From Halieaceae bacterium (lineage in GTDB: Bacteria; Pseudomonadota; Gammaproteobacteria; Pseudomonadales; Halieaceae), in contig JANQLM010000125.1 of NCBI GenBank assembly GCA_028280635.1, positions 1 through 64,000 on the forward strand: a DNA stretch of 64,000 nucleotides. The letters run 5' to 3'. Shown here piece by piece: positions 39,732 through 48,940 of this stretch (position 1 is the first letter of the stretch; the number at the start of each line of letters is the position of its first letter). The notes under the pieces were generated by a model, which was not told the origin of the DNA, ran no database searches, and saw only the letters and a list, made by a program, of their open reading frames with translations. The position numbers and the translations under genes were made by a program.

Positions 39732-40951
39732 GGCGCGGGCCCTCCGTTATGCGGCGCGGGTCTGTCCGCTCCGCCAGAGATACCGAGAAGCTCGAACAGG
39801 TTTATTTGACCGTCGTTTTCAACAAAGAGCTGCTGATACAGCTCCGCCGTGTTGAGCCGGCCCCAGGCAACCGCGCGCCGCAACAGGTAGGGCACGGGGC
39901 TGTGCGGGTCGATGCGTATGAGGAACTCAGCGATCTGGCTGAGCTGGGCGTAGGCCTGCTGCCTGTCCTGCGTCGACGTGCTGGCGTGGTGCGTTAAGCT
40001 TTCGATCTGTGCACCTTCAACACCCTGGGGGTCGGCGTCCGGCGCCGGATTCTGCGTTTGATCCAGCAAACCGCGGCGCTCAAGCTCCATGCAGGAAAAC
40101 TCCATCGCTTTTTGAAGTTGCTCTTCGATGGAGTGCAGGCTGGGTGCAGCACCTGCGTCGAATACCCGATCGAGGGTTTCAACCAGCGCGCTCAGCGCGT
40201 GTAGTGCAAAGAAAGCGTCCCAGTAGGCCTGTTGGTAAAAGGCGTCCTCCATACGCTCCGCAGCGGAGCAAACTTCCGCCCAGCTTGGCCCGTCAGCCTG
40301 CTCGCGCTTGAGCTGCCCAGTGTCTACCAGCCTTTCATTGATCAGCGCGCGGTCGATATCGACACCGGCAAAGGTCTCGGAAGGACTGGGGCCTAAGGCA
40401 AGCGGGACCTGATTGATTGCCGGGGCAATTTTCTGGTCTATCCAATAGAAAATATTTCCTCGCAGCTCCAACTCCTCCAGGGGTGGGTTGAGCTGTTGCC
40501 AGAATTCGCAACTCAGCCGGTTGAGCAGGATGAGCACCGGCGCCACACCTGCCAGACCGCGCAACCGAATCTCGGATTCCAGCAGCCATGCAGCCACCTG
40601 CAGGTCTTTGCTCTGCCTGGAGAGCGCTTGCACGGCAAGTTGACTCACACTCTGCCAGTCAGCGCGCTTCAGTTCGCGGACCCAGTCACCTCTCGGCAGG
40701 CTCGGGTCGTCAGCCCGTCTGGCCTCAGCTATCTGGGCATAGACATCTCCGCGTCGCAGGTCGGGCCCGCAGCTGTCTTCAGCATCAAGCGCTGACAGCA
40801 GCTCTTCTAACGTCAATGCGTGGAAGTGCTCAAAATAGCGCGATGTGGCTGCAAGCAAATCGGATTCAATTTGGTCCGCTTCCTCGCGCACGCCCCCGGG
40901 CGGCGCGGTGATCGCCTGATCTTCGTGCCGCATCAATTCAGAAACGGTCAT
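39728..40951 (-). CDS. tssA: T6SS baseplate/cap protein TssA
   Basis: 407 aa from the ATG at 40951 (MTVSELMRHED), with TTATGGAG upstream; an earlier ATG lacks a site. Residues 30-210 contain the ImpA_N-type domain (LLSALDAEDSCGPDLRRGDVYAQIAEARRADD..., then DWQSVSQLAVQALSRQSKDLQVAAWLLESEIRLRGLAGV) typical of TssA. The C-terminal part (about 340-407) is helical (IDPHSPVPYLLRRAVAWGRLNTAELYQQLF), as in short TssA classes. TssA primes sheath assembly and caps the distal end. It follows TssM by 37 bases. Confidence 0.88.
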   Translation of the reverse strand: MTVSELMRHEDQAITAPPGGVREEADQIESDLLAATSRYFEHFHALTLEELLSALDAEDSCGPDLRRGDVYAQIAEARRADDPSLPRGDWVRELKRADWQSVSQLAVQALSRQSKDLQVAAWLLESEIRLRGLAGVAPVLILLNRLSCEFWQQLNPPLEELELRGNIFYWIDQKIAPAINQVPLALGPSPSETFAGVDIDRALINERLVDTGQLKREQADGPSWAEVCSAAERMEDAFYQQAYWDAFFALHALSALVETLDRVFDAGAAPSLHSIEEQLQKAMEFSCMELERRGLLDQTQNPAPDADPQGVEGAQIESLTHHASTSTQDRQQAYAQLSQIAEFLIRIDPHSPVPYLLRRAVAWGRLNTAELYQQLFVENDGQINLFELLGISGGADRPAPHNGGPAP

Positions 40952-40988
40952 TTTTTTTACACTCCATAACATGTAGCCCGGTCATGGT

Positions 40989-43900
40989 TTAACCCCTGTC
41001 TGGGAAAACTTGTGGAAGGATGCTAGGAACAAACACGGGAACCGGCCTGCCATTGGAATCTGTTGTGCTGAGGCTTATCTCCATAAACAACTCCACCTGA
41101 CTGGTGTCCGCACCGCCGCCGGGCGGCCTGGACTTCCCGCTGGAATTGGACACCATCACCGGAACAACGAACCTGAGAACAATGGGTTCAGGTGTGGTCG
41201 ATCCCACAACGGGGCCCTGATACAGATGCCTGGCGATCAGGCGCTGCAACGCGTAGTTTCCGCTAAACGTAAACCGGGCCTCGTTCTGCGTACTGTTGAT
41301 GCGCAAATGCGATTGTTGGGGATCGGCGACCGGACGCAACGCCGCGGGCCACCTGAACACCACTTGAAGCGGTTCACCGTAGTACCAGCTCAGACTGTCT
41401 GATGGCCGCATGGGGCGGTATAGCGATTCAACTTCGCTGCCCATTTTCCAGAGCACAACGTTCTCGCTGCCCGCGCTGTCCTGGGAGCGGAACACAGCGT
41501 TCACGCTGAGACGGGCCGGCGGCCCAGCGACAGCGAGATGGCTGTTGAAAAACAGCGAGGCTCCATTGAGCAGATTGAGCTGCTGTCCTGTTTTACCACT
41601 CCTGGCACCAGTACCGGAAAGCAGATACCGGCTGACCGCCTGCGCGTTGTTGCCGTAGTCTATGAAGAAGGCGCGTGTGTTCACCAGTTCCGCTTCGCTG
41701 GAGACACCTTCCGCAGAGAAAGGGAAACGGCCCTGAATGGTGCCGAATTCCCGGGAAAGTCTGGTCGCAAGCGCGCTCCCGGTCGCCTGTATGTTGGCAC
41801 CGCAGATCTGCCTGGAGGATTTCTCGACACTCTGTCGGCGCGCTGAAAAGAAGTCGATGCCTGGTGGTGCTTCCGGCAGCGCTTGTACTGCTGCCACGCA
41901 GCTTGACTCAGTGGCACCCGCCACCGCGTCAAAGGCCTGCTTCAGACTGGCGACCTGACCGTCGTTGCGCCCAAACTCCACGCTGTTCTGCAGCTCCGCA
42001 ATGCTATTACCCCAGTACTGGGCCAATTGCGTCTGCTGGCCAAGTCCGGCATATTCCGCGTCAGTTGATTTGAGCAGACTGACGTAGGGCTTGGCGTAAT
42101 CGAGCACCGTCTGCGCACGCGACATCTCCGTTGTCCACCAGTTATCGGGCGTCGACGCATTGCCGAACCTGAACAGCGGGTCTCCCTGGCTCAACTGCCG
42201 TGAATTGCTCTGCGTCGGCTCCAGCAGAGAGCTGGCGTCAGCGAGTGCGTTTATCGCCGTAAGCTGACGGCTCGCAAACCGCTGTACGCAGCTGACAACC
42301 GGCAGCCCTTCCCTCTGCATACGCAGATCCGAGTAGTAGCCGAAAAGGCCGGCAAAGCTATCATTCGCTTGCGCGAAAGCCATGCTCGTCTGACGCACCG
42401 CCACCTGGGTACTCGACGGCGAGGATGCGGACGCGCTCCCGGTAGCGTCCAACTGGGCCGAGGAGAGAATCTGATCCGTAACCCGGCCGAGGTTGCCACG
42501 GCCGACGATGCTATGCGGCCATTCCAGGACGGATGCCACCGAGGGTTTTTGCTCACCGGCATTTGCCTGCTTGCCTGCAGTTGTTGAATCCGAGCCGTCC
42601 GTTGAGGCAGTTTTCGAGAGCTGCGAAGCAGCGGACGCCGAGCTTGAGCTGCCTGCGAGATCATCTGCAGTGTTTGAAACCCATGCAGGCAGCTCATCCG
42701 AGGTAGACTGCAGATAGGACTGGAACTCCTGCATGTACTGTCCCGCTTCCTGCAGCGCGCCGATGCTCCAGGCGCTTGCTCCGGGGTCGCACACAAATGG
42801 TCTTGTGGGACGTAACTGCATGAAATTCAATCGAGAGAGCTGGTCCAGGTAGCCACGTTCCTTCTTCCAGTTTTCAGAGATTGCAAACCTGCGGCCCGTT
42901 GTCTGCGGGGGCCTCACAGTCACAAGCAGGTTGCCCAGCGGTTCAAGGTGAACGGTGGCGAGTTCCGCTTCAGCGAAATTGCGGCATGCCGTTGCTTCAA
43001 ACCTGGCTTCAATCGTTTTGATCCAATCGCCTGATGTCTCGAGTTTCTGGAACTTCGACAATTCGTCCGAGATTCGGCCAGGTATTTTTTCGCAGGCCGA
43101 CAGGCTCTGGGCATCCTCAGGATCAAACAGCCACTCGCGATCCAGCCAATCTATCCATGCGACAAACTGCCGGACGTCGTACACGTCAGCAGTTCCCGTC
43201 TGCATTGCCGGCAGGAGATCTCGGCCGAGCCGCAGGCCCTGGCGCATGCGCTCATCCAACTCCTCGATCATCCGGCCGATGCGCGCCTTGACCAGCCGGT
43301 TGGTGGCTGGGTCAGTCACTCGCCGGGGAATGTTCGAGTGATCAAGAATGGTCCAGACCACGTCCTGCTCTCTCTGCACCTGTCGTGGCAGACCCGGGCC
43401 GTAAAGTGTTCTCAGCAGAGTATCCAGGTCCCGCATACGCTGCGCTCCGCCGAGACCCGGCGTGGCGAAGTTGTTCCATACTCGGGTTGCCTGGTAGAAC
43501 TCGATCACTTCCCCCAGATAGTTTTCTACAAAAACCAGAAACTCGGGAGACGGTCGGAATATGTCTGATGGATCGGTCGCCGGGGGCTCAACACTTTTGA
43601 GGTCGGACTCCAGCTTCAGCAGCTTGCAGTCGAACGCCTTGAATACAACATCACGGAACGTGCTTTCTGAGGCTAGCTGCGCAATCGATTTCTGATAGCT
43701 GCGGTCAAACCAGGACAGTGGTATGAATAGCGAAGTCAGGCCGGTATCCACAGAGCTGACATAGACCAGAAAGCGCTCAATCGTGTTGTAGTTGGTGCAG
43801 CCATTGGCGCTCGTGTTGCCAGCACTTTCGTAGTTGACGACGGTGAGGATGTCCTCTATCTCCTGCACTTCACGGCGCAGCGCCACCGACGACATGGTCA

Positions 43901-45080
43901 AGCCAATCAGCAAGAGTATAAAGACCGACAGCATGAGCTTTTGCAGCCGGCGTACCTCCTCCTGGCGCGACCAGATACTGCCCCTGATGGGGCGCGCGAG
44001 GTTGTGCTCAGAGAAGATCTTTTCTGAAAAAAGCTGGTCAAGAAACGCGACACTGGGCGCGGCTGACTCCTCAGCGGTCACGGTTCTTTTCGCAAGACCG
44101 GACAGGTAGATCCCGCGGAAGAAGAAGTTTGCCTGGTACGGGTTGACCGTGAAGATCTGAGTGAGAACACGCGTCAACGGCGCGGCGAGAGAGTCCAGAC
44201 GCCGCGGAAACAAGTAGAACGCATCAACGTCGCCGTCGACTTCGCGACCGCCGTCGGTAGTGACGGCGAGCTGGATATCTTCCAGCGTCCTGCGAAGATG
44301 TTCCAGCGCATCCGCGATCCAGAGCGCGTCATACCCTGACTCTAGTGAGGCCGGATTGGACCAGCCAAACATCTGCCGCAATTCATCTTCTGTACGTGTG
44401 CTGCAGAACTCCTGGAAGCCCGGCATTTCATCGGCTTTGGTGACCAGAACATAGACCGGAAACGTAAAGCTGAAGTGTTGCTGAAAGCGGCTCAGCTGAT
44501 CGTGCAGAACAAGGGCTTCGTCGAGTAAAGCGCGGTCACTTGCGTGGATAAGATCATGCGCTGAAATACACAGCAGAACGGCATCGAGAGGTCGCTCCGG
44601 GCGCGCCCTCATCAACTTTGCAACGAACTCCCTCTCGGAAGTCTGTTCGACCAGTGAATCGACGTCTACCAGCATCCCCTGTTCAAAACTCCACCAACCC
44701 TGTAGGTCAGGTCGATGCAGGGGGTCTCTCATAAGGCACTTAAGCCGGGGAGATGATACAAGAGACGCGCCGAGACTGGGTTCACCCGAATGATGGTCGC
44801 CAATCATCAAAACCCAGGGTATGCGATACACATCGCGATTCTGACTGAGCAGTATCCTAATGTCGGAGGCCAACCCGAAAACCCTTGCACGAAGCCACCC
44901 CAGCAAGCTCCGGCGATTGCTACTGCCTGTGCCCGTTTCCGCCCTTAGCCCTGGAATACGCAGCGGCTTTCGCGACCTCAGGGTCAATACTGTCAGCAAC
45001 AGGAACGCGGCGGCGGCTATAGCCAGCATCCAGACGAACGGGCTTGGATTCGTGAAGGAAAACTCCGTGATCGCTTTCAT
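40989..45080 (-). CDS. tssM: T6SS membrane complex protein TssM (IcmF)
   Basis: A 1363-aa inner-membrane protein, longer than the usual 1100-1250. There is a TM segment at the start (FVWMLAIAAAAFLLLTVLTL) and a second near residue 375 (LMLSVFILLLIGLTM). The cytoplasmic loop has an NTPase-like fold, but the Walker A site reads GDHHSGEPS without the invariant Lys. A large periplasmic region follows, with a Ser/Ala/Thr-rich insert (about 790-850) and a C-terminal TssJ-binding beta domain. Its ATG overlaps the tssL stop by four bases. With TssL and TssJ it forms the trans-envelope channel. Confidence 0.92.
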   Translation of the reverse strand: MKAITEFSFTNPSPFVWMLAIAAAAFLLLTVLTLRSRKPLRIPGLRAETGTGSSNRRSLLGWLRARVFGLASDIRILLSQNRDVYRIPWVLMIGDHHSGEPSLGASLVSSPRLKCLMRDPLHRPDLQGWWSFEQGMLVDVDSLVEQTSEREFVAKLMRARPERPLDAVLLCISAHDLIHASDRALLDEALVLHDQLSRFQQHFSFTFPVYVLVTKADEMPGFQEFCSTRTEDELRQMFGWSNPASLESGYDALWIADALEHLRRTLEDIQLAVTTDGGREVDGDVDAFYLFPRRLDSLAAPLTRVLTQIFTVNPYQANFFFRGIYLSGLAKRTVTAEESAAPSVAFLDQLFSEKIFSEHNLARPIRGSIWSRQEEVRRLQKLMLSVFILLLIGLTMSSVALRREVQEIEDILTVVNYESAGNTSANGCTNYNTIERFLVYVSSVDTGLTSLFIPLSWFDRSYQKSIAQLASESTFRDVVFKAFDCKLLKLESDLKSVEPPATDPSDIFRPSPEFLVFVENYLGEVIEFYQATRVWNNFATPGLGGAQRMRDLDTLLRTLYGPGLPRQVQREQDVVWTILDHSNIPRRVTDPATNRLVKARIGRMIEELDERMRQGLRLGRDLLPAMQTGTADVYDVRQFVAWIDWLDREWLFDPEDAQSLSACEKIPGRISDELSKFQKLETSGDWIKTIEARFEATACRNFAEAELATVHLEPLGNLLVTVRPPQTTGRRFAISENWKKERGYLDQLSRLNFMQLRPTRPFVCDPGASAWSIGALQEAGQYMQEFQSYLQSTSDELPAWVSNTADDLAGSSSSASAASQLSKTASTDGSDSTTAGKQANAGEQKPSVASVLEWPHSIVGRGNLGRVTDQILSSAQLDATGSASASSPSSTQVAVRQTSMAFAQANDSFAGLFGYYSDLRMQREGLPVVSCVQRFASRQLTAINALADASSLLEPTQSNSRQLSQGDPLFRFGNASTPDNWWTTEMSRAQTVLDYAKPYVSLLKSTDAEYAGLGQQTQLAQYWGNSIAELQNSVEFGRNDGQVASLKQAFDAVAGATESSCVAAVQALPEAPPGIDFFSARRQSVEKSSRQICGANIQATGSALATRLSREFGTIQGRFPFSAEGVSSEAELVNTRAFFIDYGNNAQAVSRYLLSGTGARSGKTGQQLNLLNGASLFFNSHLAVAGPPARLSVNAVFRSQDSAGSENVVLWKMGSEVESLYRPMRPSDSLSWYYGEPLQVVFRWPAALRPVADPQQSHLRINSTQNEARFTFSGNYALQRLIARHLYQGPVVGSTTPEPIVLRFVVPVMVSNSSGKSRPPGGGADTSQVELFMEISLSTTDSNGRPVPVFVPSILPQVFPDRG

Positions 45081-45928
45081 GGGCCTGCACCGCGCCGCGA
45101 CGGTGGGTCAGAGTTTGAAAATGCGTTTTCCACACTCACCGCGCAGTCCACGCCACATCGCAGCTTGCTGAGAGTTTCAGACAGGGTCTGGTTTGCACTC
45201 AGCCAGATGGCCGAGGACACCAGCAGGTAAAGTACAAATGCCACACCGCCGAGCTTGTACCACCTGTCCAGAGAGGAGACGCGATGCCGCTTTGGATCCT
45301 CCACTTCGCGTAGGCCGTGCTGGTAGGCCTGCGCAAACAGGTACTCTCCCTGCAGTTTCGAATCCAGCCTTCTATGGAGGTCTACGCACAGGCGCCTGAT
45401 CTCCCTCTCGCCCTTGCTGCTTCGATAGCGACCCTTGAAACCCAGAAAAAGCGCCAGCAGAAATACAGACGCCAGATCAGCACGGCTGCTGGCCCTGGTG
45501 CGATCACTGATTGCCTCCTGCAGGTAGTCGTAGAATCGTGTGCCGGCCTGCGCAGTGCGAAAGAAGGACGATTCCATGAGCTGCTCCTGCCAAAGGGACG
45601 AGAGATCCCAGTCGGTGTCCAGTAGCAACTGCTCATCGGTCAGTGCCGTCATCACGTACAGCGCGCGCAGGTAGTCCTTCTGCTCGTAGAGTGTTGCCTG
45701 CGAGCGTACGCGCCGCTGCTGCGCGGTCAGAGCAGACCTCAGTTTCTTGAACAGCAGTGATACCACCAGTTCGTTAGCAGGCAGGTCCTGCGCAGGCGGC
45801 AGTTCGAGGTACTCAGTGAGCCTTCCCCGAGTGATAGCCCAGCGAGCCTCAGCCAGTTCCTGATAGTACTCAGTGAACAAGGTGAGTAGAAAATGCCTGC
45901 CGAGTTCTGCCAAGCTGTCCTCCCGCAA
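45077..45928 (-). CDS. tssL: T6SS membrane complex protein TssL (DotU family)
   Basis: 283 aa. The cytoplasmic DotU domain (about 1-215) includes ALYVMTALTDEQLLLDTDW and GTRFYDYLQEA, and the conserved LALFLGFKGRYR. One transmembrane helix, GGVAFVLYLLVSSAIWLS, lies near the C-terminus (about 238-256). No OmpA-like peptidoglycan-binding domain follows, so it is the short form; another protein would have to anchor the complex to the wall. It starts 10 bases after the tssK stop and overlaps tssM. Confidence 0.9.
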   Translation of the reverse strand: MREDSLAELGRHFLLTLFTEYYQELAEARWAITRGRLTEYLELPPAQDLPANELVVSLLFKKLRSALTAQQRRVRSQATLYEQKDYLRALYVMTALTDEQLLLDTDWDLSSLWQEQLMESSFFRTAQAGTRFYDYLQEAISDRTRASSRADLASVFLLALFLGFKGRYRSSKGEREIRRLCVDLHRRLDSKLQGEYLFAQAYQHGLREVEDPKRHRVSSLDRWYKLGGVAFVLYLLVSSAIWLSANQTLSETLSKLRCGVDCAVSVENAFSNSDPPSRRGAGP

Positions 45929-45937
45929 CTACCAGGT

Positions 45938-47326
45938 TTAGCCGGAAATGAGCACGCGCCGGTCCGCCGCGCCCGGTTCCTGCTGGATGTAGAGGTAGAT
46001 GGCGGCCGGACCTTTTTCCTTTTTGCCCTGAATACAGATTCTCTGGCTGCTCTCTATGGAGTCGTACCTGCTGCCGTTGAAATCGTAGGTTTCGTTGGAC
46101 AGCACCATGATGTTTCCGCGCAAAGGCAGTCGGTTTTCAACTCTCTCCTGTCCGGCCATGGCACGGCGAGCCGCGCCCAGTACCCGTTGCCGTCTGAAGT
46201 TCTCGAATGCACCGACCGATCCCACCACAGCCTCGTTTATCCAGCTTGTCGCGATGCGAGGGTCCTGGCCATCGCGGGGAATGATCGCGACGACGAGCTT
46301 GTTGATGTCGGCACCCTCGGGCAAATCCAGCTGGAACACGCCGTCCTCCACCTCGACAAACGGTATGGACTCGAAGGCCAGTTGGATACGGGCGAGCTGT
46401 TGTCCGATCTTGTCAAGATGCTCGGTGAAGGCCGGTGCCGGGTTGTCGTGGTCATAGCCTCTGGGTTCAAAAAAGTCCTGAAAGTACTCCAGGGTCAAAA
46501 AGCCCGCCAATACATCTACGAAAGCCATGTATAGCGTGAATGGATGGGTCATGCGCGTGTTCAGCAACACCTCCAGTGGTGGCAGGCGACCTATCAGCGC
46601 CGCGATAGTGGCCCTGTCGCTGAAACTGCTGGTTTGCGTTGCGGCGAGGCCGGCGGCCTTTTCACGTAAGTCTGCCGCCAGCTTCTCCACACGACTCCAG
46701 ATACTTCCTTTCCCGAGCAGATTCTGACTCACCCTGGCGTTCAGCATGGGAGGATGGTAGCCGGTGAGCTCGAAGCTGTTGTCCTGACGCCGCGCCAGCC
46801 TGAAAAGCGGGAGGCTCACATAGCGGTTTGGCACTCTGTTGGTGGTGAAAATGCGCAGCGCCAGTCTCTTCTTGGTCAGATCTACCTTCTGATCCTGGTT
46901 GTTTTCATCGGTGACATCTTCGTAGCCAATTGATTCATAGCGCCGCTGTGCGCCGACACCGCCGACGCCTCTACGCACCGAGCCTATACTCACTGTTATG
47001 TGCTCACCGGGTTCCATATCACCCAGTTCCTCTTCACTTATGCTTGCCTCCAGCGGACCCTCGGTCTCGTCCTGATGGAAATTGATCACTTCGCCATCGG
47101 GAAAGACAGCGTGGAGGCGGGATATGCTGATACGGCCCTGGGTGAGATCGTTGCGGTCGACCTCTATGTCGATCAGACCCCAGTAGTGGGGCTGAGAAAC
47201 GAAGAGTTTCTGGGTTGTCAGCCGCTCAATATGCTGCTCCTGCTGCTGAAAGTGCTGTGGCGAAAGCAGCATGCCCTGATGCCACTCCACCGGTTCCGAT
47301 GCTTCCAGATACTGGCCGATATTCAT
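45938..47326 (-). CDS. tssK: T6SS baseplate protein TssK
   Basis: 462 aa. The start region PVEWHQGMLLSPQHFQQQEQHIERL (about residues 13-37) is the strongest TssK signature (W-x-x-G-M-L-x-x-P-Q-H-F). The rest has the shoulder and neck domains, with LTGYHPPMLNARVS in the middle and PLRGNIMVLSNETYDFNG late. TssK connects the baseplate wedges (TssF/G) to the TssL/M membrane complex. The length is normal. It follows tssJ after 96 bases. Confidence 0.93.
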   Translation of the reverse strand: MNIGQYLEASEPVEWHQGMLLSPQHFQQQEQHIERLTTQKLFVSQPHYWGLIDIEVDRNDLTQGRISISRLHAVFPDGEVINFHQDETEGPLEASISEEELGDMEPGEHITVSIGSVRRGVGGVGAQRRYESIGYEDVTDENNQDQKVDLTKKRLALRIFTTNRVPNRYVSLPLFRLARRQDNSFELTGYHPPMLNARVSQNLLGKGSIWSRVEKLAADLREKAAGLAATQTSSFSDRATIAALIGRLPPLEVLLNTRMTHPFTLYMAFVDVLAGFLTLEYFQDFFEPRGYDHDNPAPAFTEHLDKIGQQLARIQLAFESIPFVEVEDGVFQLDLPEGADINKLVVAIIPRDGQDPRIATSWINEAVVGSVGAFENFRRQRVLGAARRAMAGQERVENRLPLRGNIMVLSNETYDFNGSRYDSIESSQRICIQGKKEKGPAAIYLYIQQEPGAADRRVLISG

Positions 47327-47422
47327 CGAGTAATCCTCCCTTGTGTTGTACCGGGCACAGCGCCAACGATACCCATGCCGGTTGCCTGCGAGCTTCGACA
47401 GGGACGCATTCGTTTGCTTCGC

Positions 47423-47947
47423 TTATCCGCCCGCATCGGAAAGCTCCGGGTCGAGGTTTGTGAGTCGAACTTGAGCCGCCCTGACGTTTGGCACCCGATA
47501 CCATTTCTGCCCGCTGGCGGAGACGTAGGTGGCATAGAGAATCACGTCCTCCGCCTTGCGGTATCCTCTGGGCATAGTCAGGCGTGCGCTGGTACCCGGC
47601 GCCAGACTGACAGAGCTGACCAGCATCTGCGCGCGGTGATTGCTCACCAGCAGTCTGCGCTTTTCAAACCACTCGGGAGACGTCGCCGGCAGGCTCTTGA
47701 GCAAACCGCTGTCCAGCAGGAACAGGAAGTCGACCTCGACCGCGCTGTTCTGATTGGCGTTTGAATCGGCCTGCAGGCTGATGCTGCGAATTGCGGTCTG
47801 GCTCGGATTGGGTATACCGGGAATGAACGAAAGTGTTTTCTGGATGGCTGTGCAGGCAGTCAGCGCTATTGTGAGTAGCAGGCCCACACTCAGTGCGCGG
47901 AGCAACGGCCGTAGTGAATCGCGCGGAAATGTGCCGTTGTCAGTCAT
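47423..47947 (-). CDS. tssJ: T6SS outer-membrane lipoprotein TssJ
   Basis: 174 aa from the ATG at 47947, preceded by GAGGATGA; an ATG five codons upstream overlaps the DUF4150 gene. The signal peptide ends in the lipobox L-T-A-C, so the protein is lipidated and placed in the outer membrane. The mature region has the TssJ beta-sandwich features (ISLQADSNANQNSAVEVDFLFLLD; ILYATYVSASGQKWYRV). It binds the periplasmic end of TssM. Confidence 0.85.
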   Translation of the reverse strand: MTDNGTFPRDSLRPLLRALSVGLLLTIALTACTAIQKTLSFIPGIPNPSQTAIRSISLQADSNANQNSAVEVDFLFLLDSGLLKSLPATSPEWFEKRRLLVSNHRAQMLVSSVSLAPGTSARLTMPRGYRKAEDVILYATYVSASGQKWYRVPNVRAAQVRLTNLDPELSDAGG

Positions 47948-47954
47948 TTCATCC

Positions 47955-48344
47955 TCATCCAAAAAAGTAAGTGATGAACTGCGCCGGAATCACCGTAAAT
48001 CCCGGGCAATTCGTGCTGTTCTGGATGTTCAGGCCAGTTAAGCGTGTTCCGGGAATGGCGGCTATGAGTACCTTGATACTTCCGAGGACCCCCCTGTCCG
48101 GCCCCATGATCGTGCCCGAAGCCACCCCCAGCGCTACACCGGCATTGTCGCCGTTGCTGATCGTTCCGGTGGTCGCCAGGTTTTCAGCCAGCCCGATACC
48201 AATGAAAATATTGATCTGCGAGGGGATATGGGTCACCGAAAACGCGATGTTCGGGTAGGGAGTAGGCACCGGAGCAGGCATCGGCGTCAGGCAGACGTCG
48301 GGAAAACCGAGATTCATAATGCCGAGGTCGTTATTGGCGAGCAT
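47955..48344 (-). CDS. DUF4150 PAAR-like protein
   Basis: 129 aa. The N-terminus reads NNDLGIMNLGFPDVCLTPMP, then APVPTPYPNIA, the DUF4150 signature related to PAAR spike tips. The rest (SQINIFIGIGLAENLATTGTISNGDNAGVALGVASGTIMGPDRG) completes a small beta-rich tip. It likely sharpens the VgrG spike and delivers cargo. No toxin domain is fused to it, so effectors must be separate. It lies between tssJ and the DUF3540 gene in the cargo-loading module. Confidence 0.85.
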   Translation of the reverse strand: MLANNDLGIMNLGFPDVCLTPMPAPVPTPYPNIAFSVTHIPSQINIFIGIGLAENLATTGTISNGDNAGVALGVASGTIMGPDRGVLGSIKVLIAAIPGTRLTGLNIQNSTNCPGFTVIPAQFITYFFG

Positions 48345-48352
48345 GGTGCGGC

Positions 48353-48940
48353 CTATCCCAGGTTGACGCGCTCGGCGTCTATCTTGATGTCTTCATCTGC
48401 CATGATGATGGCCTGCTTGCTATGCCACTGTGTCAGCGCCGACGAGTTGAACTGCATAAATGCCGCGCGGCTGACTCGCTCTCTCGCGGTCTCTATAAAG
48501 CTTCCAATTACGCTACTCACCCATTGCCGCGCACGCACGTGAAGTGTCCCGGCAGCAGCGGTAAGGCTGATGTCACCGGCGCATGAGAGTTCGATTTGCC
48601 GGGCTGCGGAGAGTCGCAGCCGCTGTTGCTGGATATCCAGCCGCTCGGCATCGGGAATACTGATACATGCGGTATCGGATGGGTTGCGTTCGAGTACATG
48701 GAGGATGTAGGCAGCTTGTGCTGAATCTCCAGCGGTATAAAGCAGCACAGTGTCGCCGGGGTTTGGTACCAGCGCGCAGGAACAGGCGCGCTTCGCGGTC
48801 AGACCGTTACCCAGGTGATATATACCCATAGGGTCGATATCGACCACCTCAGCGGGAATCATACGCCCCATATCAGGCTGTAGCGGTGATGTGTCCGGAA
48901 CACGGTGTTGCTGATGACCTATTCGATTCACGGAAATCAT
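48353..48940 (-). CDS. DUF3540 domain protein, T6SS cargo-loading module
   Basis: 195 aa from the ATG at 48940, preceded by GGAGAG and overlapping the pentapeptide gene stop as ATGA. The protein begins MISVNRIGHQQHR. It resembles DUF3540 proteins seen between DUF2169 and DUF4150 genes in many T6SS loci: a central LGNGLTAKRACSCALVPNPGDTVLLY and a beta-repeat part with LRLSAARQIELSCAGDISLTAAAG that recalls the VgrG gp5-like fold. Its exact role is not known; adaptor or chaperone is likely from context. Confidence 0.78.
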   Translation of the reverse strand: MISVNRIGHQQHRVPDTSPLQPDMGRMIPAEVVDIDPMGIYHLGNGLTAKRACSCALVPNPGDTVLLYTAGDSAQAAYILHVLERNPSDTACISIPDAERLDIQQQRLRLSAARQIELSCAGDISLTAAAGTLHVRARQWVSSVIGSFIETARERVSRAAFMQFNSSALTQWHSKQAIIMADEDIKIDAERVNLG

